Origin: JBJHAX01 sp050480705
GTDB taxonomy: Bacteria > Actinomycetota > Nitriliruptoria > Nitriliruptorales > Nitriliruptoraceae
Assembly: GCA_050480705.1 (NCBI GenBank)
Contig: JBJHAX010000001.1
Location: 248,001 to 312,000, forward strand
DNA length: 64,000 nucleotides
Reading direction: 5' to 3'
Each line of letters begins with the position of its first letter. Position 1 is the stretch's first letter. A program made the translations under genes and the position numbers. Below are positions 1 through 7,593 of the stretch, piece after piece. Under the pieces are notes generated by a model. It searched no databases and was not told the DNA's origin. It saw only the letters and a list, made by a program, of their open reading frames with translations.

Positions 1-1
1 T

Positions 2-763
2 TCGGCGATCTGGTCGACGGGCACACGGGAGATCACCGGATTCCCGCTCGCGACGCTGTTGACGTTCCTCGACAACCACGGCCTGCTCGCCATACGCGGA
101 CGCCCTGCCTGGCGCACGGTCGACGGTGGCGCGTCGCGGTACGTGCGACGCCTGATCGATCAGTTCAGCGGTCCGGTCATCACCGGCGCCGCCGTCGCCG
201 GCCTGTCGCGATCCCAAGGTCGTGCAACGGTGCGCCTGGCCGACGGTAGGCATCTGTCCGCCGACCGCGTCGTGCTGGCCACGCACGCCGACGAAGCACT
301 CGCGTTGCTCGATGACCCCGACGACGACGAAAAGCGCCTGCTGGGAGCGTGGCGCTACTCGCGAAACGACGCGGTCCTGCACACCGACCGCAGCCTGATG
401 CCTTCCTCGACGCGCGCCTGGGCGTCGTGGAACTATCGTGTCGACGACTGCCGCGTCCCAGGCGAGGCCACGTCGCTCACCTACCACATGAACCGTCTCC
501 AGGGGCTCGACACCACCACCGACCATTTCGTCACGTTGAATGCGCAACGCGCACCGCGCGCGTCCTCGGTGCACTACCAGACCGTGTACACCCATCCGGT
601 GTACGACGTCGAAAGCGTGGCGAGCATCGACGAGCTCGACGACCTCAACGGACGCCGTGGAACGTTCTACGCCGGCGCCTACCACCGCAACGGGTTTCAC
701 GAGGACGCCGTCTTCTCCGCGGTGCGTGTCGCCGAGCATCTGGGGGTCAGATGGCCGCGCTGA
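2..763 (+). CDS. FAD-dependent amine-oxidase-like oxidoreductase, C-terminal part
   Basis: The gene is cut by the left window edge. The open frame already runs at base 2, so the apparent TTG at 59 is internal. The visible 253 residues match the C-terminal half of the NAD(P)/FAD-dependent oxidoreductases (amine-oxidase fold) that travel with DUF1365 and cyclopropane-fatty-acid-synthase genes. Near the start are the LLTFLDNHGLL and DGGASRYVRRL segments of that family. The C-terminal FYAGAYHRNGFHEDAVFSA segment is the usual FAD-contacting end. The next gene starts 13 nt inside this one, so the two are probably cotranscribed and translationally coupled. A role in oxidising or modifying membrane fatty acyl chains is inferred from context; the substrate is unknown. 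Confidence 0.85.
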   Translation, partial: SAIWSTGTREITGFPLATLLTFLDNHGLLAIRGRPAWRTVDGGASRYVRRLIDQFSGPVITGAAVAGLSRSQGRATVRLADGRHLSADRVVLATHADEALALLDDPDDDEKRLLGAWRYSRNDAVLHTDRSLMPSSTRAWASWNYRVDDCRVPGEATSLTYHMNRLQGLDTTTDHFVTLNAQRAPRASSVHYQTVYTHPVYDVESVASIDELDDLNGRRGTFYAGAYHRNGFHEDAVFSAVRVAEHLGVRWPR

Positions 764-1614
764 CCACGACGAAGCGTCCCGCCGCGCGCCGCGACGAGGC
801 CGCGCAGCGTGCTTCGACGCTGCGTGCCTCCAGCATCGTTGTCGGCACCGTGCGCCACCGGCGGTATCGCCCACACGTCAACGCGTTCCGCTACCGGACC
901 TTCCACCTGCTCCTCGACCTCGACGAACTCGACGCACTCGAGCGGAGCGTTGCCGGGTTCGGACATCGTCGACGCCGGCCGGTCCGGTTCGCCGACCGTG
1001 ACCATTTCGGCCGTGACGACCTGCCGGTGCGCGACAAGCTCGCGCGTGTGCTCGCAGACCATGGCACTCGCCTGCCCGACGGGCCCGTGCAGGTTCTGGC
1101 CTACCCGCGCCTGTTCGGCCACGTCTTCAACCCGGTCAGCTGGTGGTTCTGCCACGACGCTCACGGCCGCCTCGCCGTCGTTGTCGCCGAGGTCGCCAAC
1201 ACGTTCGGTGACACGCACAACTATGTGCTCGACGATCTGGACCCGGTTGCCGCCGGGGTGTGGCGCGCACGTACCGACAAGGTCTTCCACGTCTCGCCGT
1301 TCCTGCCCATCGAAGGTCTCGCCTACGATTTCGTGTTCGCGCTGCGAGACGATGCCGTGCTGGTCGACATGAAGGTGCGTGACGAACAGGGCACGATCCT
1401 GGATGCGACTCAGGCTGGGCGTCGTTCGACACTCGGCACGCGTTCACTGTGGCGCACGCTCGCGACGAACCCGCTCATGTCGTTGTCCACGCTCGCGTTC
1501 ATCCACTGGCAGGCGCTGCGCCTGCTGCGGCGCCGCGTGCGGTTCCATCGCCGCCCTCCGGGTGGACTGCTCGTCCGCAGCGGCGCCCGAGCGTCCGACG
1601 AGGTCACAACGTGA
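751..1614 (+). CDS. DUF1365 family protein
   Basis: 287 residues. The ATG at 751 gives an N-terminus just before the conserved region and is preceded by a G-rich stretch (TGGGGG). The segment FGHVFNPVSWWFC around residues 120-133 is the signature of DUF1365, a family without a demonstrated biochemical activity. It is almost always encoded between an FAD-dependent oxidoreductase and a cyclopropane-fatty-acyl-phospholipid synthase, exactly as here. It overlaps the upstream gene by 13 nt and the downstream cfa gene by 4 nt (GTGA), so stoichiometric expression is likely. No signal peptide or clear membrane helix is seen. A role in fatty-acyl modification is inferred from gene neighbourhood only. 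Confidence 0.88.
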   Translation: MAALTTTKRPAARRDEAAQRASTLRASSIVVGTVRHRRYRPHVNAFRYRTFHLLLDLDELDALERSVAGFGHRRRRPVRFADRDHFGRDDLPVRDKLARVLADHGTRLPDGPVQVLAYPRLFGHVFNPVSWWFCHDAHGRLAVVVAEVANTFGDTHNYVLDDLDPVAAGVWRARTDKVFHVSPFLPIEGLAYDFVFALRDDAVLVDMKVRDEQGTILDATQAGRRSTLGTRSLWRTLATNPLMSLSTLAFIHWQALRLLRRRVRFHRRPPGGLLVRSGARASDEVTT

Positions 1615-2903
1615 GCGCCCGACAGACGGCGAGCCGTGCGGCAACGACTGTGCTCGACCTGTTCGACAACCTGTCGTCAGGAGGCCTCGAGGTCACCACC
1701 CCTGACGGACGCTCGCACCGCTTCGGTGACGCCCGCATCGAAGCGGCGCGCATCGAGATCCACGACTGGTCGTTCTTCCCACGTCTGCTTGCCGGCGGTT
1801 CGACGGGGGTCGGTGAGTCCTACATGGACGGACAGTGGAGCTCGCCGGACCTTGTCGCCCTCGTCGGCCTGGTGATCGCGAACCGGGATGCACTGCGCCA
1901 CGTCGGTGCGCGCACCTTGTTTCGCATCGTGGTCGACCGTGTCATCCATGCGCTGCGGACGAACCGACGCTCCGGTGCACGGCGCAACATCCAGGCCCAC
2001 TACGACCTGTCGAACGAGTTGTACGGCGCGTTCCTCGACGACACGATGACCTACTCCTCGGCCGTGTTCGTCCACGAAGGCCAGGACCTGGCCGACGCGC
2101 AACGCAACAAGCTCGCCCGCATCGCGGCCAAGGCACGACTCGAACCCGGCTGTCGCGTGCTCGAGATCGGCTGCGGCTGGGGCTCGTTCGCGCTGCACGC
2201 GGCACGCGACCACGACTGCCACGTCACCGCGTTGACGCTGGCCGACGAGCAGGCGCGCTACGTACGTGCCCTCGTCGAGCGTGAAGGCCTCACTGGCCGC
2301 GTCGAGGTCCGCACGGTCGACTACCGCGACATCGAAGGCACCTTCGACCGGATCGTGTCGATCGAGATGCTCGAAGCGGTCGGTCACCGCTACCTCGGTG
2401 CCTACGCCGCCTCGGTCGACCGTCTGCTCGAACCCGACGGACTCGTCGCGCTGCAGGTCATCACAATCCCCGAGCAGCGCTACGCCTCGTACCGCCGCCG
2501 GCCCGACTTCATCCAGCGCCACATCTTCCCGGGAGGTCACCTGCCGTCGCTGGAAGCCCTCGTGCGCGCGTTCGGCCGCAACTCGACGCTGTATGTCGAT
2601 GATGTGGAGAACATCGCGATGCATTACGCCGAGACGTTGCGCCGTTGGCGCCTTCGTTTCCTCGATGCGCGTCAACGTGTGGAAGCGCTCGGATTCGACG
2701 AACGCTTCCAGCGCATGTGGGAGTTCTACCTCGCCTACTGCGAGGCGGCGTTCAGAGCGCGATACATCGCGGATCTCCAGATCGTGCTCACCCGCCCGTT
2801 GAACCCGACGTTGGCGCGCCACCCTTACCAGGGCGACGCCAACCGAGGCGGCGCCCGGCCGACCGGAGGAGGCGCAGGCTCCGCTGGGCAGGGTCGGGTG
2901 TGA
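1611..2903 (+). CDS. cfa: Cyclopropane-fatty-acyl-phospholipid synthase
   Basis: 430 residues from the GTG at 1611, which overlaps the DUF1365 stop. This SAM-dependent methyltransferase would add a methylene (or methyl) group across cis double bonds of phospholipid acyl chains at the inner membrane. The family landmarks are clear: AHYDLSNELYGAFLDD near residue 130, the SAM-binding VLEIGCGWGSFALHAA near residues 183-198, and the region around VSIEMLEAVGHRYL further on. The length is normal for Cfa. The gene is third in a four-gene operon and overlaps the next by 4 nt (GTGA). Whether the product is a cyclopropane, a methyl branch or another modification cannot be told from sequence alone. Confidence 0.93.
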   Translation: MSARQTASRAATTVLDLFDNLSSGGLEVTTPDGRSHRFGDARIEAARIEIHDWSFFPRLLAGGSTGVGESYMDGQWSSPDLVALVGLVIANRDALRHVGARTLFRIVVDRVIHALRTNRRSGARRNIQAHYDLSNELYGAFLDDTMTYSSAVFVHEGQDLADAQRNKLARIAAKARLEPGCRVLEIGCGWGSFALHAARDHDCHVTALTLADEQARYVRALVEREGLTGRVEVRTVDYRDIEGTFDRIVSIEMLEAVGHRYLGAYAASVDRLLEPDGLVALQVITIPEQRYASYRRRPDFIQRHIFPGGHLPSLEALVRAFGRNSTLYVDDVENIAMHYAETLRRWRLRFLDARQRVEALGFDERFQRMWEFYLAYCEAAFRARYIADLQIVLTRPLNPTLARHPYQGDANRGGARPTGGGAGSAGQGRV

Positions 2904-3943
2904 ACCGCCTCGTCGACCTCGTGGTGGACCGCGGGCTGTTGCCCGACACGCTGCTGCGCACGCTCATCCGTCTGCTGCTGCGACGACGACGCGCACACAT
3001 CAGTCGCGGCACGCGGGATGCGCACGTCGCCCGGGACAGGGCCCTGATCCGTGCGTTGTCCTCGGCGCCGGTGGCGCTCGCCACCGCCGAGGCGAACGAG
3101 CAGCACTACGAGGTTCCTGCCGCCTTCTTCGAGGTGATGCTCGGTCCCCGCTTGAAGTATTCGAGCGGGTGGTGGTCCGATGAGATCGACACACTCGCAC
3201 GCGCCGAGGACGCGATGCTCGACCTGACGTGCCGCCGAGCGGATCTCGAGGACGGCCAGGACGTCCTCGATCTCGGATGCGGTTGGGGGTCGTTTACGCT
3301 GTACGCCGCCGAGCGTTTCCCTGCCTCGCGTTTCACCGCCGTGTCCAACTCGGCGACGCAGCGCACGTGGATCGAACGGCAGGCGCGGGCGCGTGGGCTC
3401 GACAACGTCACCGTGCGGACCGACGACGCGAACACGCTCGAGTTTCCCGCTGCGGCGTTCGACCGGGTCGTATCGATCGAGATGTTCGAGCACGTGCGCA
3501 ACCATCGGATGCTCACCGAAAAGATCTCGCGGTGGCTGAGACCACGCGGCGTGCTGTTCGTGCACGTCTTCGTGCATCGCGAGCACGCCTATTCGTTCGA
3601 GACGAACGGCTCCGCCGACTGGATGGCGCGTCACTTCTTCACCGGCGGCCTCATGCCGTCCTACGACCTGCTGCCGCGCGTGGTGACGGCGCTCGACCTC
3701 GACGACCGGTGGGTGGTTTCAGGACGGCATTACGCGCGGACGCTGCGCGCCTGGCTCGAACGCCTCGATGCACACCGCGACGAGCTCGTCCACGTCCTCG
3801 CCAACGGGGGTGATCCGAATCAAGGCCAGGTACGCCTGCGACGATGGCGGGTGTTCACCATGGCATGCGAGGAGTTGTTCGCGTTCGGCGGCGGCGGCGA
3901 GTGGCACGTCGCCCATTACCGGTTCGTGAAGCCTCGCGACTGA
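2900..3943 (+). CDS. Second SAM-dependent methyltransferase, Cfa/coclaurine N-methyltransferase-like
   Basis: 347 residues from the GTG at 2900, overlapping the cfa stop by 4 nt. It has the SAM motif VLDLGCGWGSFTLYAA near residues 122-137 and a conserved EQHYEVPAAFFEVMLG block near residue 67. The HYEVP wording and the following LKYSSGWW are more like the coclaurine N-methyltransferase branch of the Cfa superfamily than like true Cfa, which has HYDLGN. It lacks the long N-terminal lipid-binding domain of Cfa. It is the last gene of the lipid operon, followed by a convergent SURF1 gene. It could act on a lipid intermediate with the FAD enzyme; that is inference. The substrate is unknown. Confidence 0.85.
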   Translation: MNRLVDLVVDRGLLPDTLLRTLIRLLLRRRRAHISRGTRDAHVARDRALIRALSSAPVALATAEANEQHYEVPAAFFEVMLGPRLKYSSGWWSDEIDTLARAEDAMLDLTCRRADLEDGQDVLDLGCGWGSFTLYAAERFPASRFTAVSNSATQRTWIERQARARGLDNVTVRTDDANTLEFPAAAFDRVVSIEMFEHVRNHRMLTEKISRWLRPRGVLFVHVFVHREHAYSFETNGSADWMARHFFTGGLMPSYDLLPRVVTALDLDDRWVVSGRHYARTLRAWLERLDAHRDELVHVLANGGDPNQGQVRLRRWRVFTMACEELFAFGGGGEWHVAHYRFVKPRD

Positions 3944-3959
3944 CAGGGCCATCGGCCGG

Positions 3960-4727
3960 TCAGGCAGTCGTGCGCCCGGTCCGCATCGACGTCCGCAGCC
4001 AGAATCCATATGTCACCAGGGCGATCACCGCGAAGGTGTGCCACTGGATCGCGTACGAGCGGTGATTCGCCTCGTCGAGCACCGGCGGCGCGAGGGCTTC
4101 GAGCACGTCGCTGTCGGTGGGAGGTGACTGCTGCTCGAGACGCAGCACGGCAGGGAGCATCGTTCCCGACATCTGCGAGTCGAGACGGGCGGTGTCGGTG
4201 TGGAACACGCGCGCGAGCACCCCGGTGTCCGGATCGCGAGGTCCGAAGCCCGGCTGCGTCACGGGCGCTTCGAGCACGCCGGTCACCTCGACAGGCCCGG
4301 ACGGGGGAGCAGCGGCATCGACAGGCGGCTCGTCGAACGACGCGGGGACCCAGCCCCTGCGTACGAGCAGCGTGCGTCCGTCGCCGACGTCCAGCGGCGT
4401 GAGCAGGTGAAAACCCGACACCGTGCGATGTTCACGGTTGCGCTGCAGGACCTCTTCGTCGTGGAGGTAGACGCCACGGGCACGCACCCGGCGGAACTCC
4501 AGCGCGTCGCTCGCCGGCATCCCGGTTCCGGTGACCGGCGTTGCGGCGAGCACCTCGTCGAGCGGGCGCAGGTCCGGTTCGAGTCGGGCTTCGAGACGCG
4601 CGTTGACAGCACGGACTTCCGCGAGACGGTCGAGCTGCCACTGACCGAGTGCGACGCAGCCGCCGACGACGGCAAGGACGAGGAAATGGCCGACGATCGC
4701 ACGTGGCCGCAACAGATGGGCGAGCAT
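3960..4727 (-). CDS. SURF1 family cytochrome oxidase biogenesis protein
   Basis: 255 residues from the inner ATG at 4727; a GTG at 4760 would add 11 residues, and neither has a clear ribosome site. The architecture is that of SURF1: an N-terminal helix (AIVGHFLVLAVVGGCVALGQ), a soluble domain containing GVYLHDEEVLQRNRE and LLVRRGWVPASF, and a C-terminal helix introduced by SYAIQWHTFAVIALV. SURF1 proteins help insert haem a into cytochrome c oxidase subunit I at the membrane. No oxidase genes are in the window. The gene converges on the methyltransferase at its 3' end and diverges from the amidase gene. Confidence 0.92.
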   Translation of the reverse strand: MLAHLLRPRAIVGHFLVLAVVGGCVALGQWQLDRLAEVRAVNARLEARLEPDLRPLDEVLAATPVTGTGMPASDALEFRRVRARGVYLHDEEVLQRNREHRTVSGFHLLTPLDVGDGRTLLVRRGWVPASFDEPPVDAAAPPSGPVEVTGVLEAPVTQPGFGPRDPDTGVLARVFHTDTARLDSQMSGTMLPAVLRLEQQSPPTDSDVLEALAPPVLDEANHRSYAIQWHTFAVIALVTYGFWLRTSMRTGRTTA

Positions 4728-4822
4728 CGAAGCGAGGCTACCTCGGCCAGCGCCGCTCACCGTGCGCCACGCCTGCTCGCCGCCGATCGCCGTGAGGCGA
4801 CCGGCCGATTTGCCCCCCTCGC

Positions 4823-5824
4823 TTGCACAGCAGCACCTTCGACGTCACAGTCGACGCAACCGACCCCCGGCTGGCGAGGCTGCCCGTGGCGACCCATCAT
4901 CGATTGCACGACGCACGCACCGAGCGGCATCTGGGATGGGACAACAGCCGTCCTCCCGCGCTGCGTGTCGAACCGGGAGCGGAGGTCGAGTTCGTCCTCG
5001 CCGACTGTTTCGACGCCCAGCTCGGCCCGGATTCCACCGCCAACGACGTTGCCGGTCTCGATCTGGCACGCGCGAACCCGCTCACGGGTCCGGTGCACGT
5101 TGAAGGTGCGCAGGCGGGCGACGCCCTGGTCATCGAACTGCTCGACGTTGAAACCGGCCCGATTGGATGGACGACGATCATTCCCGGCTTCGGGTTGCTG
5201 GCCGACGAGTTCGCGGATCCGTTCGTCGTCGTCAGTCGACGTGACGGCGACGAACTCGACGTCGGTGGACTCGCGAGCCTTCCCGTGGAGCCGTTCGTCG
5301 GCACGATCGGCCTGATGCCCGCGGATCCGGGACTGCACGAGGTGATTCCTCCCCGGCGTGTCGGCGGCAACCTCGACTGCCGTGACATGCGCGCGGGATC
5401 GACACTCCACCTTCCGGTCGAGGTCGACGGCGGCGGTCTGTCGCTGGGGGACGGCCACGCACGCCAGGGCGACGGTGAGGTGTGTGGGACCGCCGTCGAG
5501 ACGGCGACCACCGTGCGTGTGCGCATCGACGTCGATCACGGTGACGCGCCGGATGCGCCATGGCTCGCCCTCGCGCCTGATGGGCGGCGTGCACCTGCAC
5601 GCACCTCGCAGCACCGTGTGCTCACTCTGGGTGTGGGCCCCGACCTGTACGCAGGCGCGCGCGACGCGACCCGCGCGATGATCGAGCGACTGGTCCGAGA
5701 AACCGGCTGTTCACCGCAACAGGCCTACGCGTTGTGCTCGGTTGCTGGCGATCTTCGCATCATCGAAGTCGTGGACCGGCCCAACTGGGTTGTGGGCATG
5801 GAGTTCGACCTGGGGCTGATGTGA
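4823..5824 (+). CDS. Acetamidase/formamidase family protein
   Basis: 333 residues starting at TTG 4823. It matches the acetamidase/formamidase family, which hydrolyses short-chain amides to ammonia and the acid in the cytoplasm. Two diagnostic stretches are present: GGNLDCRDMRAGSTLHLPV near residue 181 and GDGHARQGDGEVCGTAVE near residue 210. The C-terminal third, with the QQAYALCSVAGDLRI segment, also fits. Family members are usually 300-400 residues. The gene stands alone, divergent from SURF1 and convergent with the EamA gene, only 21 nt from its stop. The true substrate (formamide, acetamide or another amide) is not readable from sequence. Confidence 0.9.
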   Translation: MHSSTFDVTVDATDPRLARLPVATHHRLHDARTERHLGWDNSRPPALRVEPGAEVEFVLADCFDAQLGPDSTANDVAGLDLARANPLTGPVHVEGAQAGDALVIELLDVETGPIGWTTIIPGFGLLADEFADPFVVVSRRDGDELDVGGLASLPVEPFVGTIGLMPADPGLHEVIPPRRVGGNLDCRDMRAGSTLHLPVEVDGGGLSLGDGHARQGDGEVCGTAVETATTVRVRIDVDHGDAPDAPWLALAPDGRRAPARTSQHRVLTLGVGPDLYAGARDATRAMIERLVRETGCSPQQAYALCSVAGDLRIIEVVDRPNWVVGMEFDLGLM

Positions 5825-5845
5825 AACCTTCATCGCCTCGAGGAT

Positions 5846-6799
5846 TCACGGAGGGCCGGCGCGCACAGGTGCGGCACGCAACGCGGTGGTCGCACGGTGG
5901 GCGATGGCGACCCCGAACAGCACGACGCCGGCACCGAGTGCCTGCAGGGCGCCGATCGGCTCATCGAGCAGCACACGGCCCCAGACCAGCGCAAGCACGG
6001 GTTGCAGGAGCAGCGCGACGGACGTGGCTGTCGCGGGCATGCGATGGATCGCGGAGGTGACGAGGAACCAACCGACGACCTGCGAGCCGAGCGCGAGACC
6101 GATGAGCCAGCCGTCGGCTGGCCAGCCGGCAGGTCCGAGTGCCCCCTGCCATGCGCTGTAGGGCGCCATGAAGACCGCTGCTCCCAGGGTCAGGCACCAC
6201 AGTGCCGAGACGCCGTCGGAGACTTTCGCGCGAGACCGGGTGACTCTGAGCACGACGAGCACGGCCGCGTACGCGACTGCGGTGACGACACCCAGCAGGA
6301 TCCCGAGGCCCAGTGGACCGTCGGGTTGGAGCGGTTGGCCGACGAGGCCGATCAGCGCCACCCCGGCGAGAACGATGGGCAGGGCGGCCCAGAAGACACC
6401 CGGCGGGCGCTCTCGGAACAGCACCACCCCGGCGAGCCCCACGAAGACGACCTGGAGTTGGGGCAGGACCGTTCCCAGCCCCGCGCCGATGATCTCGATC
6501 GAGGCGTGCCAGGCGATGAAGTCGATGCCGAGGATGAAGCCTGCGACGATTGCGCCGGGGATCATCCAGCGCGCCCGGCGGATCGGTGCCGGCGCGTCGC
6601 GCCGTGTCACGAGCACGAGGACGGCGAGCAGGGGCAACGCATAGACGGCGCGCAACAGCGCCGAGCGTGCCGGTTCGACGTCGGCAAGTCGGACCCAGAC
6701 GGCCGAGAACGAGATCATCACCGAGCCGAGCCACGGGCGCAGCGCATCAGGCAGGATGAGCGCGCGCGGCACCCGACGCCGGTCGTCGTGCGCGGTCAC
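5846..6799 (-). CDS. EamA (DMT superfamily) transporter
   Basis: 317 residues from the GTG at 6799. The protein is almost entirely hydrophobic, with about ten membrane helices arranged as two EamA repeats: first repeat roughly residues 15-145, second roughly 160-300. The second repeat ends in the helix around ALVWGRVLLDEPIGALQALG, a typical EamA ending. Family members export amino acids, nucleotide metabolites or other small solutes; the substrate here is unknown. The start overlaps the stop of the small membrane protein gene upstream by GTGA, so the pair forms a two-gene operon. Confidence 0.9.
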   Translation of the reverse strand: MTAHDDRRRVPRALILPDALRPWLGSVMISFSAVWVRLADVEPARSALLRAVYALPLLAVLVLVTRRDAPAPIRRARWMIPGAIVAGFILGIDFIAWHASIEIIGAGLGTVLPQLQVVFVGLAGVVLFRERPPGVFWAALPIVLAGVALIGLVGQPLQPDGPLGLGILLGVVTAVAYAAVLVVLRVTRSRAKVSDGVSALWCLTLGAAVFMAPYSAWQGALGPAGWPADGWLIGLALGSQVVGWFLVTSAIHRMPATATSVALLLQPVLALVWGRVLLDEPIGALQALGAGVVLFGVAIAHRATTALRAAPVRAGPP

Positions 6800-7206
6800 C
6801 CGACGTCGCCGGTGGGTGCCGAGAAGGCCCGACGGCCGGGTGGGGACACCAGGACGCCGATCGTGATCACGCCGACGACGATCGCTGCGACGCTCATCGG
6901 TCCACGCACGGGCATCGACGCGGTCGCGACTGCAAGGCCGTTGACGATCACGCCTGCGACCACGGTCCACCGTGCACGCCGGATCGCGCCGACCAGCACC
7001 ACCGCGTAGAGCAACGTCCCGACGGCGAACCCCGCAGCGGCGGCAACAACCAGGCGTCCTGGTCCCGCAGCGTCGACGAGGGGGATGCCCAGGCCGACGT
7101 GGGCGAGGGTCATGATGGCCGAACCGGCGACGCCGAGCGCGGTCAGCGCGACAACGGCGCGGGCAGTGGTCGGTTTGGTGGGGCTGTCGTTCATGACGGG
7201 CAGCAT
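6796..7206 (-). CDS. Small hypothetical membrane protein, four predicted helices
   Basis: 136 residues from the ATG at 7206, which has a GGAA element about 7 nt upstream; an inner ATG at 7194 is also possible. I do not recognise a family. The protein has a short polar N-terminus and about four hydrophobic segments: around VVALTALGVAGSAIMTLAH, LVVAAAAGFAVGTLLYAVVL, TVVAGVIVNGLAVAT and VAAIVVGVITIGVLVS. The last residues are polar. Its stop codon overlaps the start of the EamA exporter by 4 nt, so it may be an accessory or simply a co-expressed membrane protein. It diverges from the NAGGN genes across a 387-nt spacer. Confidence 0.75.
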   Translation of the reverse strand: MLPVMNDSPTKPTTARAVVALTALGVAGSAIMTLAHVGLGIPLVDAAGPGRLVVAAAAGFAVGTLLYAVVLVGAIRRARWTVVAGVIVNGLAVATASMPVRGPMSVAAIVVGVITIGVLVSPPGRRAFSAPTGDVG

Positions 7207-7593
7207 CACGTTCCGGTCGACGTGTGTCAAAAAGGGAGACGTGGCGCGCTGGCGGTGCCTGGCGTCGGCCCGACGGATCAGCGCGCGGCCTGTACGATCG
7301 GACAGTGTTCTCGGGTTGTGGCGGACCGATGCGTAGGCGACGATCGTTGCGTAGCACCGTCCGCGTGCAGGCTGCGGGAACCCTGAGGCGCGTGACCGGC
7401 CGCCACGTCCAGCGACGCTGCGCGATGAGTGCCCCCGCCCGTCGGCATCGAGACGACACCGATCGAGTGACCCGCGCGGAACCTGAACCGCGGCACGTCG
7501 CCGTTGGTGTGACCATCTGCGAGTCGCGTGTTTTCCGCCGTGACCACGGTGATCACCACCCACCACCCAGCCACGATCCAAGGATCTTCTCCC
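7207..7593. other. Intergenic region between divergent membrane-protein and NAGGN genes
   Basis: This 387-nt spacer separates the minus-strand small membrane protein gene from asnO. I see no convincing coding frame: the frames that stay open are arginine-rich and lack recognisable features. It must carry the control region for the osmolyte genes. I looked for a c-di-AMP (ydaO-type) riboswitch, which would suit osmolyte control, and did not find its conserved blocks. A TACGAT at 7293-7298 could be a -10 box, but no matching -35 stands at the right distance. The AAGGA before the asnO ATG is the only element I can support. Confidence 0.5.

Noticed and set aside
2900..3943. Mycolic acid cyclopropane synthase
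   Set aside because: The sequence is nearer to the coclaurine methyltransferase branch and nothing else suggests mycolic acids.
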